A DNA stretch of 64,000 nucleotides from positions 47,204 to 111,203 of the forward strand of contig CAMCBU010000005.1 in NCBI GenBank assembly GCA_945873095.1, in the 5' to 3' direction. The stretch's first letter is position 1; each line of letters starts with the position of its first letter. A program made the position numbers and the translations under genes. Positions 52,955-60,597 of the stretch are shown piece by piece. The notes below the pieces were generated by a model. It was not told where the DNA came from. It ran no database searches and saw only the letters and a program-made list of their open reading frames with translations. This DNA is from Klebsiella pneumoniae. GTDB taxonomy: Bacteria > Pseudomonadota > Gammaproteobacteria > Steroidobacterales > Steroidobacteraceae.

Positions 52955-53857
52955 ATGGCACGTCCGGCAAGCAACGTTTGGACTCTGCGGATTCCCGCGA
53001 GCTCGGCCATGCTGGAACTGCTCAAGCCGGTCACTTGGTTTCCGCCGATGTGGGCCTTCCTCTGCGGCATCGTCGCCGCCGGCGTATCGGCCGAGGATCG
53101 CTGGGGGCTGATCGCTGCGGGCGTGTTCCTCGCCGGACCGCTCATCTGCGGCACGAGCCAAGCGGTCAATGATTGGTTCGATCGTCACGTCGATGCCATC
53201 AACGAACCGCGTCGTCCCATTCCGTCAGGTCGTTTGCCGGGCTTCTGGGGCTTGTATATCGCCGTTTTTTGGACCGGCATCTCCTTGTTGGTGGCCTATC
53301 AATTAGGTCCGTGGGTGTTCGCCGCATCGTTGCTCGGCATGGCGCTCGCCTGGGCCTACAGCGCACCGCCGTTTCGGCTGAAGCGGAACGGTTGGTGGGG
53401 AAATTCGGCGGTCGCCTTGTGTTACGAAGGCGTGCCGTGGTTGACCGCCGTTGTGGTGATGACGGGTGCCTTGCCGCGCGTCGAAATCGTGGCGATTGCG
53501 CTGCTCTACAGCGTGGGTGCGCACGGCATCATGACGCTCAATGATTTCAAGTCGGTGCAGGGCGATCGACGCATGGGTGTCGGTTCGTTGCCGGTGCGTC
53601 TCGGGGTCGATGTCGCTGCCCGCGTTGCCTGTGTCGTGATGATTGCGGCCCAGGTGGTCGTCATCACGCTGTTTTTTCTTTGGTCGCGTCCGCTGCAGGC
53701 CGTGTTGATCGCCGGCTTGCTCGTTGGTCAGATCTTGATGATGCGACGTTTGTTGCAACGTCCCGCCGAACTCGACGTTTGGTACAACGCGCTCGGCGTG
53801 CCGCTGTATGTCGCCGGAATGATGGTCAGTGCTTTTGCCTTGGGTGACTTACCATGA
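52955..53857 (+). CDS. bchG: Bacteriochlorophyll synthase (geranylgeranyl bacteriochlorophyllide transferase)
   Basis: UbiA-family prenyltransferase of 300 residues that esterifies bacteriochlorophyllide a with geranylgeranyl diphosphate. 'LELLKPVTWFPPMWAFLCG' at the N-terminus and the diphosphate-binding 'NDWFDRHVDAINEPRRPIPSG'; second motif region 'LNDFKSVQGDRRMGVGSLPV'. About nine helices. Stop overlaps the next gene (ATGA). Confidence 0.95.
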   Translation: MARPASNVWTLRIPASSAMLELLKPVTWFPPMWAFLCGIVAAGVSAEDRWGLIAAGVFLAGPLICGTSQAVNDWFDRHVDAINEPRRPIPSGRLPGFWGLYIAVFWTGISLLVAYQLGPWVFAASLLGMALAWAYSAPPFRLKRNGWWGNSAVALCYEGVPWLTAVVVMTGALPRVEIVAIALLYSVGAHGIMTLNDFKSVQGDRRMGVGSLPVRLGVDVAARVACVVMIAAQVVVITLFFLWSRPLQAVLIAGLLVGQILMMRRLLQRPAELDVWYNALGVPLYVAGMMVSAFALGDLP

Positions 53858-55212
53858 ATCCTCAGCCACTCGGTTGGTTTGGCATCTTTCGGCTGGGTCT
53901 GGTGCAGGCCGCCATCGGTGCCATCGTGGTCATCACGACCTCGACGCTGAATCGCGTTCTCGTGGTCGAGTTGGCGTTACCGGCGATGATCCCGGGCGCG
54001 CTGGTCGCCTTGCATTACTTTGTCCAAATACTCCGGCCGCGCCTCGGGTTTAGCTCGGATATCGGCGGACGACGCACGCCGTGGATCATCGGCGGTATGG
54101 GCGTTCTCGGTTTCGGTGCGGTGCTGGCATCGCTTGCGACCGCCATCATGGCCACCCATCTCGCGGCGGGTCTCGCGCTTGGTGTCGTGGCTTTTCTCGT
54201 GATTGGTGGGGGAGTCGGTGCCTGCGGCACCGCGCTGTTGGTGTTGCTCTCCAAGAGCGTCGCGAAGGATCGACTGGCAGCGGCGGCGACGGTCACGTGG
54301 GTGATGATGATCGTCGGATTCATCGTCACCACCATCGCAGCCGGCAAGATGCTCGAGCCGTTTTCTTTGGCTCGCTTGGTCGAGATGACCGCCGCAGTTG
54401 CAGCAGCAGCGTTTTTGGTGACCGTCGTGGCGACCCGCGGTCTCGAAGTGTCGACCTCGCGCCCGATCGAGGGCGTCGCGCCTTTGCGCCGTGACGACAC
54501 CAGCTTTCGCGAAGTACTGCGCGCTGTTTGGCGGGAGTCGCACTCGCGCCGACTGACGAGCTTCGTTTTCATCTCGATGTTGGCCTACAGCGCGCAGGAT
54601 CTGATCTTAGAGCCGTTTGCCGGCGCGGTTTTTGGTTTGTCACCCGCCGACTCGACTCGTTTGTCCGGGTTGATGAGTGGCGGCACTTTGATCGGCATGA
54701 TGTTGGTCGCGCTCGTTTGCACGATGGGTGCGCGGGCGAAGGTCGGTAAATTGCGCCTCTGGACGGTCGGCGGTTGCGTTGCCTCGGCTGTCATGTTGCT
54801 GATGTTGGCTGTGGCCGGTTTCGTGGGTCCGGCGTGGCCGTTGCATCCGACGGTGTTCCTGTTGGGACTCGCTAACGGTGCGTATGCGGTGGCGGCGATC
54901 GGCACGATGATGGGTCTTGTCGGCCGCGGACGTGAGGGTCGCGAGGGTACTCGGATGGGTCTGTGGGGCGCCGCGCAGGCGATGGCGTTCGCCGTCGGTG
55001 GACTCGCCGCGACCCTGCTGGTCGATCTCTCGCGCTGGGTGTTCGAATCCGTGCCGGCGGCCTATGCGGTCGTATTTGTCGGCGAAGCGGCGTTGTTCGT
55101 TTGGGCGACGGTGTTTGCCGTCCGTTTGAGTCGCGAGGATACGGCGGGACTCGTCGAGGTCGATCTGCAAGAGCGCTCGGCCGTCTACGTGACCGAAGCG
55201 GGGCGGGGGTGA
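53854..55212 (+). CDS. PucC/BCH2-family MFS protein between bchG and bchP
   Basis: Twelve-helix protein of 452 residues, second PucC-family member of the cluster. 'QAAIGAIVVITTSTLNRVLVVELALPAMIPGALVALHYFVQ' and 'GFSSDIGGRRTPWIIGGMGVLGFGAVLA' are diagnostic. The same gene lies between bchG and bchP in Rhodobacter (orf428). Probably helps insert pigment into antenna or carries BChl intermediates. Four-bp overlap with bchG. Confidence 0.92.
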   Translation: MNPQPLGWFGIFRLGLVQAAIGAIVVITTSTLNRVLVVELALPAMIPGALVALHYFVQILRPRLGFSSDIGGRRTPWIIGGMGVLGFGAVLASLATAIMATHLAAGLALGVVAFLVIGGGVGACGTALLVLLSKSVAKDRLAAAATVTWVMMIVGFIVTTIAAGKMLEPFSLARLVEMTAAVAAAAFLVTVVATRGLEVSTSRPIEGVAPLRRDDTSFREVLRAVWRESHSRRLTSFVFISMLAYSAQDLILEPFAGAVFGLSPADSTRLSGLMSGGTLIGMMLVALVCTMGARAKVGKLRLWTVGGCVASAVMLLMLAVAGFVGPAWPLHPTVFLLGLANGAYAVAAIGTMMGLVGRGREGREGTRMGLWGAAQAMAFAVGGLAATLLVDLSRWVFESVPAAYAVVFVGEAALFVWATVFAVRLSREDTAGLVEVDLQERSAVYVTEAGRG

Positions 55213-55215
55213 TCC

Positions 55216-56388
55216 ATGGATGAATTCGATGCCGTCGTGATCGGTGGTGGTCCTTCAGGCGCAACCGCCGCGGACGATTTGGCGCTCGCCGGATGGCGCG
55301 TGTTACTCGTGGACCGCGCGGGCCGAATCAAACCCTGCGGTGGGGCCATTCCGCCGAAGCTAGTGGAGGAATTCCACATACCCTCGGAGTTGCTGGTGGC
55401 GCGGATTCAATCGGCACGCATGATTTCGCCGTCGGCGCAGTGCGTCGATATGCCGATCGATGGGGGCTACGTCGGCATGGTCGATCGAGAGCCGTTCGAC
55501 GAATGGTTACGCGAGCGCGCGGTTCGACATGGCGCCGTCCGTATGACCGGGACTTTCCAGCGGATCGAGCGGGACGAGGACGGTGACGCCATCGTCGTCA
55601 TCGAACCTAAAGCCGGTGGCGCAGAGGTCGCCGTGCGAACGCGGGTCGTTCTGGGCGCCGACGGCGCCAGATCCGAGGTGGCGCGGCAGTCCATCAGCGG
55701 TGCCGACGCAGTGCCGTTCGTCTATGCGTATCACGAAATCCTGCGTACTCCCACAGGGTCGGTCGATCCGAGTCGTTGCGATGTCTACTACGACGGCAAG
55801 TTGTCACCGGATTTTTACGCTTGGGTTTTTCCGCACGGCTCGACGATCAGCGCTGGCGCCGGCACGGCGATCAAAGGCTTCTCGATCCGCCATGCGGTGG
55901 GTGATTTGCGTCGGGTTGCGGGTCTCGGAGAGGCTGAGATCGTGCGGCGCGAGGGCGCGCCGATTCCGTTGCGACCCTTGCGCCGGTGGGACAACGGCCG
56001 GGACGTACTTTTGACCGGCGATGCGGCAGGCGTGGTGGCGCCTGCCTCGGGTGAGGGTATCTACTACGCGATGGCCTGCGGTCGTATGTGTGCGAAGGCC
56101 GTCGATCAGTTTTTGTTGACCCGCAATGCGCATGCGCTGCGCAAAGCGCGTAAGGAATTTTTGGCTGCCCACGGACGGGTCTTCTGGGTGCTCGGTCTGT
56201 TGCAGCGTTTCTGGTACACCAATGATCGGCGCCGCGAGCAGTTCGTGAAAATGTGCCGTGATCCCGATGTGCAGCGGCTCACCTGGGAAGCCTACATGCG
56301 CAAAGAATTGGTGCGTCGCAGCCCGATGGCGCATCTGCGAGTCTTGTTCAAAGACGTCGCCCAACTGCTCGGTCTCGCACCCGGCTGA
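55216..56388 (+). CDS. bchP: Geranylgeranyl diphosphate/bacteriochlorophyll reductase
   Basis: FAD-dependent reductase of 390 residues that saturates the geranylgeranyl tail to phytyl. N-terminal 'DAVVIGGGPSGATAADDLALAGWRVLLVDR', then 'KPCGGAIPPKLVEEF', 'VLGADGARSEVARQ' and 'LLTGDAAGVVAPASGEGIYYAMACGRMCA', all typical of BchP/ChlP. Three bp after the PucC-family gene. Last enzyme of the pathway. Confidence 0.95.
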   Translation: MDEFDAVVIGGGPSGATAADDLALAGWRVLLVDRAGRIKPCGGAIPPKLVEEFHIPSELLVARIQSARMISPSAQCVDMPIDGGYVGMVDREPFDEWLRERAVRHGAVRMTGTFQRIERDEDGDAIVVIEPKAGGAEVAVRTRVVLGADGARSEVARQSISGADAVPFVYAYHEILRTPTGSVDPSRCDVYYDGKLSPDFYAWVFPHGSTISAGAGTAIKGFSIRHAVGDLRRVAGLGEAEIVRREGAPIPLRPLRRWDNGRDVLLTGDAAGVVAPASGEGIYYAMACGRMCAKAVDQFLLTRNAHALRKARKEFLAAHGRVFWVLGLLQRFWYTNDRRREQFVKMCRDPDVQRLTWEAYMRKELVRRSPMAHLRVLFKDVAQLLGLAPG

Positions 56389-56393
56389 GATCG

Positions 56394-56678
56394 ATGCTGC
56401 CGGATTTCCTGCAGGCAGCGATCGCAAGTGGCCGTCTGTTCGAGTGGATCGTGTTGCTGGTGATCCTCGAGGGGCTGTTACTCCACTGGCTTTGGCGACG
56501 CCATGCCGTTGGTCTTCCCTGGCATCACCTCATCGGCAGTTTTATTTCGGGCGCGTGTCTGATGCTGGCCGTACGCGCTGCCGTATTGGCGGCGACCAGC
56601 AGCGAGATCGCGCTGTGGTTGGGGCTATCGTTGCTCGCGCACCTGGCCGACTTGGGCTTACGGTTTCGGCGCCGTTGA
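56394..56678 (+). CDS. Small membrane protein downstream of bchP
   Basis: Ninety-four residues, three predicted helices ('WIVLLVILEGLLLHWLW', 'LIGSFISGACLMLAVRAAVLAA', 'IALWLGLSLLAHLADLGLR'), basic ends. ATG 5 bp after the bchP stop, so it belongs to the bchG-bchP operon. No family recognised. Ends inside the convergent MFS gene (21-bp overlap). Confidence 0.65.
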   Translation: MLPDFLQAAIASGRLFEWIVLLVILEGLLLHWLWRRHAVGLPWHHLIGSFISGACLMLAVRAAVLAATSSEIALWLGLSLLAHLADLGLRFRRR

Positions 56679-57902
56679 CGCGGCCGGAAAGGGCGGGAAA
56701 CTCAGCAACGCCAAACAGCCGGCCACCAACAAGCCGCAGAGCGTGAACATCGCGGCCGAGTATCCGCCGCGCTCGACAATCATGGCTGTGGCAAGTGGCC
56801 CGACGCCACCGCTCAAAGAATAAATGCCGTAGAAGCTGCCGTAGATTCTCGCGAAGTGCAGCATGCCGAAGTAGCGGCTATTGAGATAGGCCAAGACGTC
56901 GACTTCGGCGCCGACGGCAAGACCGATCATGAGGGCCGCGACGACGGCAAGCCCATCGGGAATCTCCATCGCCAGCATGGCGAGCCCGGCGATCGGCGCC
57001 AACAAAAACGCCAGCGCCACATGTGGTGCGAAAAACCGATCCATCAACCAGCCGGTGATGAGCCTCCCGGTCGTGACGGCGAGGAACATCATCGACTGCG
57101 CGATGGCGGCCGCCATCGGTGAAATGCCGCGGCTCGTGAGCAGCGGCACGAGATGCATCAGTGCGCTTTGGATGGCAAAGCCGATAACGAAGAACGTCAG
57201 CAGGATGAGCCAAAACGTCCGGGATCGAACTGCCACGCCGAGCGTGATGCCGGTCACTGGTTGCGCGGCCGTGCCGCCGCGTGACTCGTCGGCATCACCA
57301 TCGGGTCGTTGGCCGAGACTCGCCGGATCGTCCCGCAGTAGATAGCTGATGGTAGGCAGTGCGATGACGCCGATGGCGACAGCGAGCAGCAGGTACGCCG
57401 TCCGCCAACCATGCGCTTCGATCATCGCTTGCACGAACAGCGGCCAGATGAAGCCGCCGATACCGACGCCGGAGAGGGCGATGCCGAGAGCAAGGCCACG
57501 GCGACGATCGAACCAGAGTGTGATGACTCTGGCGAATGCGACGTGGGTGGTGCCGAGCGCAAACGCTGACAGTAGAAAGTAGCGAAGATAAAAACTCCAA
57601 ATGTCGGGACCTTGCTGTGCAAACGACGCGAAGATCGCGATCTCGCAGACAAAGCCGACGAGGATCACCCGCTTGGCACCGAAGCGATCGACGATGGCAC
57701 CCATCAGCGGCGACATCAGTGCAGCCGTGAAGGTGACGGCGATGAGTGCGGCGAAGGCGGCGCTTTGTGACCACCCGGTCTCGAGTCGAATCGGGCCGAC
57801 AAAGATACTGAACGTGGAAGCGCCGAGCGTGGCGATTCCACAGGCGAGGCCCACGGTCGCGGCCAACACGACGCGCCAACCATCGAAACGGTGCTCGGTC
57901 AC
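56658..57902 (-). CDS. MFS transporter
   Basis: Major facilitator of 414 residues, about 12 helices, resembling the oxalate/formate-antiporter and monocarboxylate group ('GWRVVLAATVGLACGIATLGASTFSIFVGPIRLETGWSQS', 'PLMGAIVDRFGAKRVILVG'). First non-PGC gene on the right side. Substrate unknown; an organic acid is plausible. Confidence 0.85.
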   Translation of the reverse strand: MTEHRFDGWRVVLAATVGLACGIATLGASTFSIFVGPIRLETGWSQSAAFAALIAVTFTAALMSPLMGAIVDRFGAKRVILVGFVCEIAIFASFAQQGPDIWSFYLRYFLLSAFALGTTHVAFARVITLWFDRRRGLALGIALSGVGIGGFIWPLFVQAMIEAHGWRTAYLLLAVAIGVIALPTISYLLRDDPASLGQRPDGDADESRGGTAAQPVTGITLGVAVRSRTFWLILLTFFVIGFAIQSALMHLVPLLTSRGISPMAAAIAQSMMFLAVTTGRLITGWLMDRFFAPHVALAFLLAPIAGLAMLAMEIPDGLAVVAALMIGLAVGAEVDVLAYLNSRYFGMLHFARIYGSFYGIYSLSGGVGPLATAMIVERGGYSAAMFTLCGLLVAGCLALLSFPPFPAASTAPKP

Positions 57903-57976
57903 GGCTCACCTCCCCCCTACTGCCGACAAGCCTCACTGTAACGCGCTGGTAGACTCGTGCCTACGCGAGCGATCGC

Positions 57977-58005
57977 GATTCACCGCCCACAGATTCACCG
58001 CCCAC
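57977..58005. repeat. 14-bp direct repeat
   Basis: GATTCACCGCCCAC occurs at 57977-57990 and again at 57992-58005, 1 bp apart, just before the gene at 58019. A short tandem duplication; no function implied. Confidence 0.8.
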
Positions 58006-58018
58006 CTTGGGAGCAGCG

Positions 58019-58408
58019 ATGATTTATCTCGTCTACCGAATGCGTCTCAGCCCCCGCGCCCAACAAGACATGCCGAGTTTCTGGAAGTGGCTCGAGCAGC
58101 GCGAGAGTTGGTTTTATCGTGACCTGCCGATGGTCCAGGGCGTGCGCTGGTTCGTGACCGTCATCGGTGAGATCTACACGCTCGAGTGTTGGGCGGCTTT
58201 TGATTCCGAGGCCGATTACGGTCGGTATCGCGCAGGCCTCGCAACGCTGAAGAAAGATGCCGACTGGGAGCGCACTCGCGTCAGTCAAGGCGAATGGTGG
58301 GAGTTTCTCGACTCGCGGTTGGTAGCGGATGTGCCGTGTTCGGTCGGCTTCGGTCAATTCGGTGCGGGCAACTCGAGCCATTCACCGGCGGCACCGAGCA
58401 CCACTTGA
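58019..58408 (+). CDS. Small cytoplasmic protein, possible dimeric alpha/beta-barrel fold
   Basis: Protein of 129 residues starting at ATG 58019. Opens 'IYLVYRMRLSPRAQQDMPSFWKWLEQRESWFYRDLPMVQGVRWFVTVIGEIYTLECWAAFDSEADYGRYRAGLA', a pattern recalling dimeric alpha/beta-barrel (NIPSNAP/EthD-like) proteins, but no family is certain. Its 3' end overlaps the convergent VOC gene by 55 bp. Confidence 0.6.
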   Translation: MIYLVYRMRLSPRAQQDMPSFWKWLEQRESWFYRDLPMVQGVRWFVTVIGEIYTLECWAAFDSEADYGRYRAGLATLKKDADWERTRVSQGEWWEFLDSRLVADVPCSVGFGQFGAGNSSHSPAAPSTT

Positions 58409-59199
58409 ACGCGATCGGGTGAGCGAAGCCCGCCGACGTCGAAGCTGACCATGGCGATTCCGGGCGGCAATTCGCCGGCGCGCCGCGGACGGGGCTGTGA
58501 TGCGCTCGGATGTTCGTCGACCTCGATCAAATGGAACCGCGGCAGCTTGACGATGCCCAGCGGTACGCGCGCGTCATCGCCAAGCGCAAACTCGTCGTTG
58601 ATGATGCGTACGTTCACCGGCGCTGGCGGCCGCGTCGGCGTCGAGAGTCGCGTGCGATAAAAATCCAACATGGCCTCGATGTCGGGACCCCCTAGGATCG
58701 CGATGAACGGTTCGTCGACTCGTTGCGCCGCCGGACGCAGATCCAGCAAGGTCTTGTGAGTCGGCAGTGACGTGAAGTAGATCAGTTCGCCTGCCGGACC
58801 AATGACCTGCATGGCGTGCAGATCCGGATCGAAGGGTAGCGGCCGCGGCGGAATGACAACTCTGAAGGGGCTGCTCGCGAAATCTTCGGCGAGTGCATAG
58901 GGATTTTGGCAGAGTACTTCCAGCGCATTCCAGCCGTGCCCGAGCAGCGGCAGCCCGAGCGAGGGCGCTTGCTCGATGAAACGCACGAAGCAACCGGGTC
59001 CGAGCGATGCTGGAACTTGCAGTTCCACGTAGTGACGACCCGCCATCTTGGGTGCGCGCCACTGTTCCGCCTTGCTACGCTCGATACGACCCTGATCGCG
59101 AACGACATACCCCAAGTGCGCCACGTACTGCGCCGCTGCGATCGCAGGATCGGCCGCCATGATCGTGAAGCCGGTCAGTCGCTGCAGTCCATGGCTCAC
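58354..59199 (-). CDS. VOC (glyoxalase/dioxygenase) superfamily protein
   Basis: Two-module VOC protein of 281 residues, paralogous to 2307-3308 ('GHGWNALEVLCQNP', 'MQVIGPAGELIYFTSLPTHKTLL', 'GGPDIEAMLDFYRTRL'). Unlike that copy it has no signal peptide. GTG 59199 chosen since its GTGA overlaps the methyltransferase stop and the homologous 'LQRLTGF' follows. Forms an operon with the methyltransferase. Substrate unknown. Confidence 0.78.
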   Translation of the reverse strand: MSHGLQRLTGFTIMAADPAIAAAQYVAHLGYVVRDQGRIERSKAEQWRAPKMAGRHYVELQVPASLGPGCFVRFIEQAPSLGLPLLGHGWNALEVLCQNPYALAEDFASSPFRVVIPPRPLPFDPDLHAMQVIGPAGELIYFTSLPTHKTLLDLRPAAQRVDEPFIAILGGPDIEAMLDFYRTRLSTPTRPPAPVNVRIINDEFALGDDARVPLGIVKLPRFHLIEVDEHPSASQPRPRRAGELPPGIAMVSFDVGGLRSPDRVQVVLGAAGEWLELPAPN

Positions 59200-60380
59200 T
59201 TTCGAGCGCCAAAGAAAAACCAACGCACACCGGTGGTCAACCGACCCGTCTTGTCGGAGTCGACCGTCTGCGGTGTCGATATCGTCTGCCGCCAGTGCGC
59301 CTCATCCATTGCGTGCCACGATGGCACCACCGCCTGCAGATAGTTGTGCGTTGCGAAACCGGCAGCAGCCACCAGAGCCGGCAGTTTCGAGGCGCGAAAG
59401 GCTTGATAGAACGGCTCGTTGTTGTAGTGACCGTCCCAATCCAAATAGAACGAGTCCCACGCGCAGAGCTGATCATCCGGTGGCAACTCCATGTGCAGCA
59501 TCAGACCACCGGGGCGGAGCACTCGATAGGCTTCACGCAAAATGGCTGCAATCTCCCGCTTCGGAATCTCGTGCAGGAACATGGAGGAAAAGACGACGTC
59601 GAACGACCCGTCGGGAAAACGCAGCTCCCGCGCGTTCATTTGGCGAAAATGCAACGCGACACCCATCGAGCGCGCTCGTGCGTGTGCGAAACGCAGGCAG
59701 GGCGCCGCGACATCGATACCGAACACGGTCGCTTTCGGATAGGTCTCTTTCCACGGCAATGTGTTGTGTCCCACGGTGCAGCCGAGGTCAAGCACGCGTC
59801 TGACGCTCAGATCCGGCATCGTGGCTGCGATGTAGCGCGAGATCGATCGACCGATGTCGCCAAGGTCGGGTCCGAACAGACCGAACGTCGAGATGCGTAA
59901 TCGTTGATCGTAGACGAGGCCCATGGTGGCATCGTCCGCCTCGTACTCGGTGTGGTAACTGCCTGGCATCAAATGGATGTCGATCGCCGACACCGAGCGA
60001 GGAATCGCCAGTGTCGAATCGAGACTCAAACTGCCGATTCGTTTGCCGCGTGTGCGCTCGCGCAATTGCGCGTTGAGCCTAGCGGCGGCTCTTTCGATGC
60101 CCGGTTGTACCGTTTGATAAAGCAGATCCTGCGACGTCGTGCGCAGCGCCGAGTAGAACCGAAACGAATCACGCTCTCGCATGGCAGCGTGGATCGCGCG
60201 TGAGGAGGGTTGCTCGCCGAGCGTTGTTTCGACGTGAGCGTGATAGTCGCGCCGCATCGATGCTGCACCTCGATCGAGAATGCAACGACGCAGCTCGCGC
60301 ACGAAGGCCGCACGAGCGCGTTCGTCGAAGCGAGTTTCGATGTTGAGATCGTTCGAAGACGAAGGTTGACGCGAGTTCAC
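59196..60380 (-). CDS. SAM-dependent methyltransferase with N-terminal extension
   Basis: Class I methyltransferase of 394 residues with an N-terminal region of about 190 residues. SAM motif 'VLDLGCTVGHNT', 'VFGIDVAAPCLRFAHARA', 'FDVVFSSMFLHEIPKREI' and 'VLRPGGLMLHMELP' parallel the copy at 1184-2290. Stop overlaps the VOC gene. Divergent from the TonB receptor gene across 217 bp, which holds no other feature I can support. Substrate unknown. Confidence 0.83.
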   Translation of the reverse strand: MNSRQPSSSNDLNIETRFDERARAAFVRELRRCILDRGAASMRRDYHAHVETTLGEQPSSRAIHAAMRERDSFRFYSALRTTSQDLLYQTVQPGIERAAARLNAQLRERTRGKRIGSLSLDSTLAIPRSVSAIDIHLMPGSYHTEYEADDATMGLVYDQRLRISTFGLFGPDLGDIGRSISRYIAATMPDLSVRRVLDLGCTVGHNTLPWKETYPKATVFGIDVAAPCLRFAHARARSMGVALHFRQMNARELRFPDGSFDVVFSSMFLHEIPKREIAAILREAYRVLRPGGLMLHMELPPDDQLCAWDSFYLDWDGHYNNEPFYQAFRASKLPALVAAAGFATHNYLQAVVPSWHAMDEAHWRQTISTPQTVDSDKTGRLTTGVRWFFFGARK

Positions 60381-60597
60381 AGGCCTACTGTATCAATCGT
60401 CGAGGAGAGACTCCTACAGCCACCGCAGGATCCAGATTGACCGGTGAGCGGGCGAAATAGGCGACGAACGCATCGCGGAGTGCACGAGAGTTCGAACTTG
60501 GGTGTCACATCGACGCAACACTCTGGAAACCGCTCCGGGGTTCCGTTAGCGTACGTCGGCCGCGCCCGCGTCGGGCGCGCCAATAGGGGAGACAGGA

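Noticed and set aside
53854..55212. Ordinary drug exporter for the MFS-like gene between bchG and bchP
   Set aside because: Sequence and position match the PucC/BCH2 family of pigment-complex assembly proteins.
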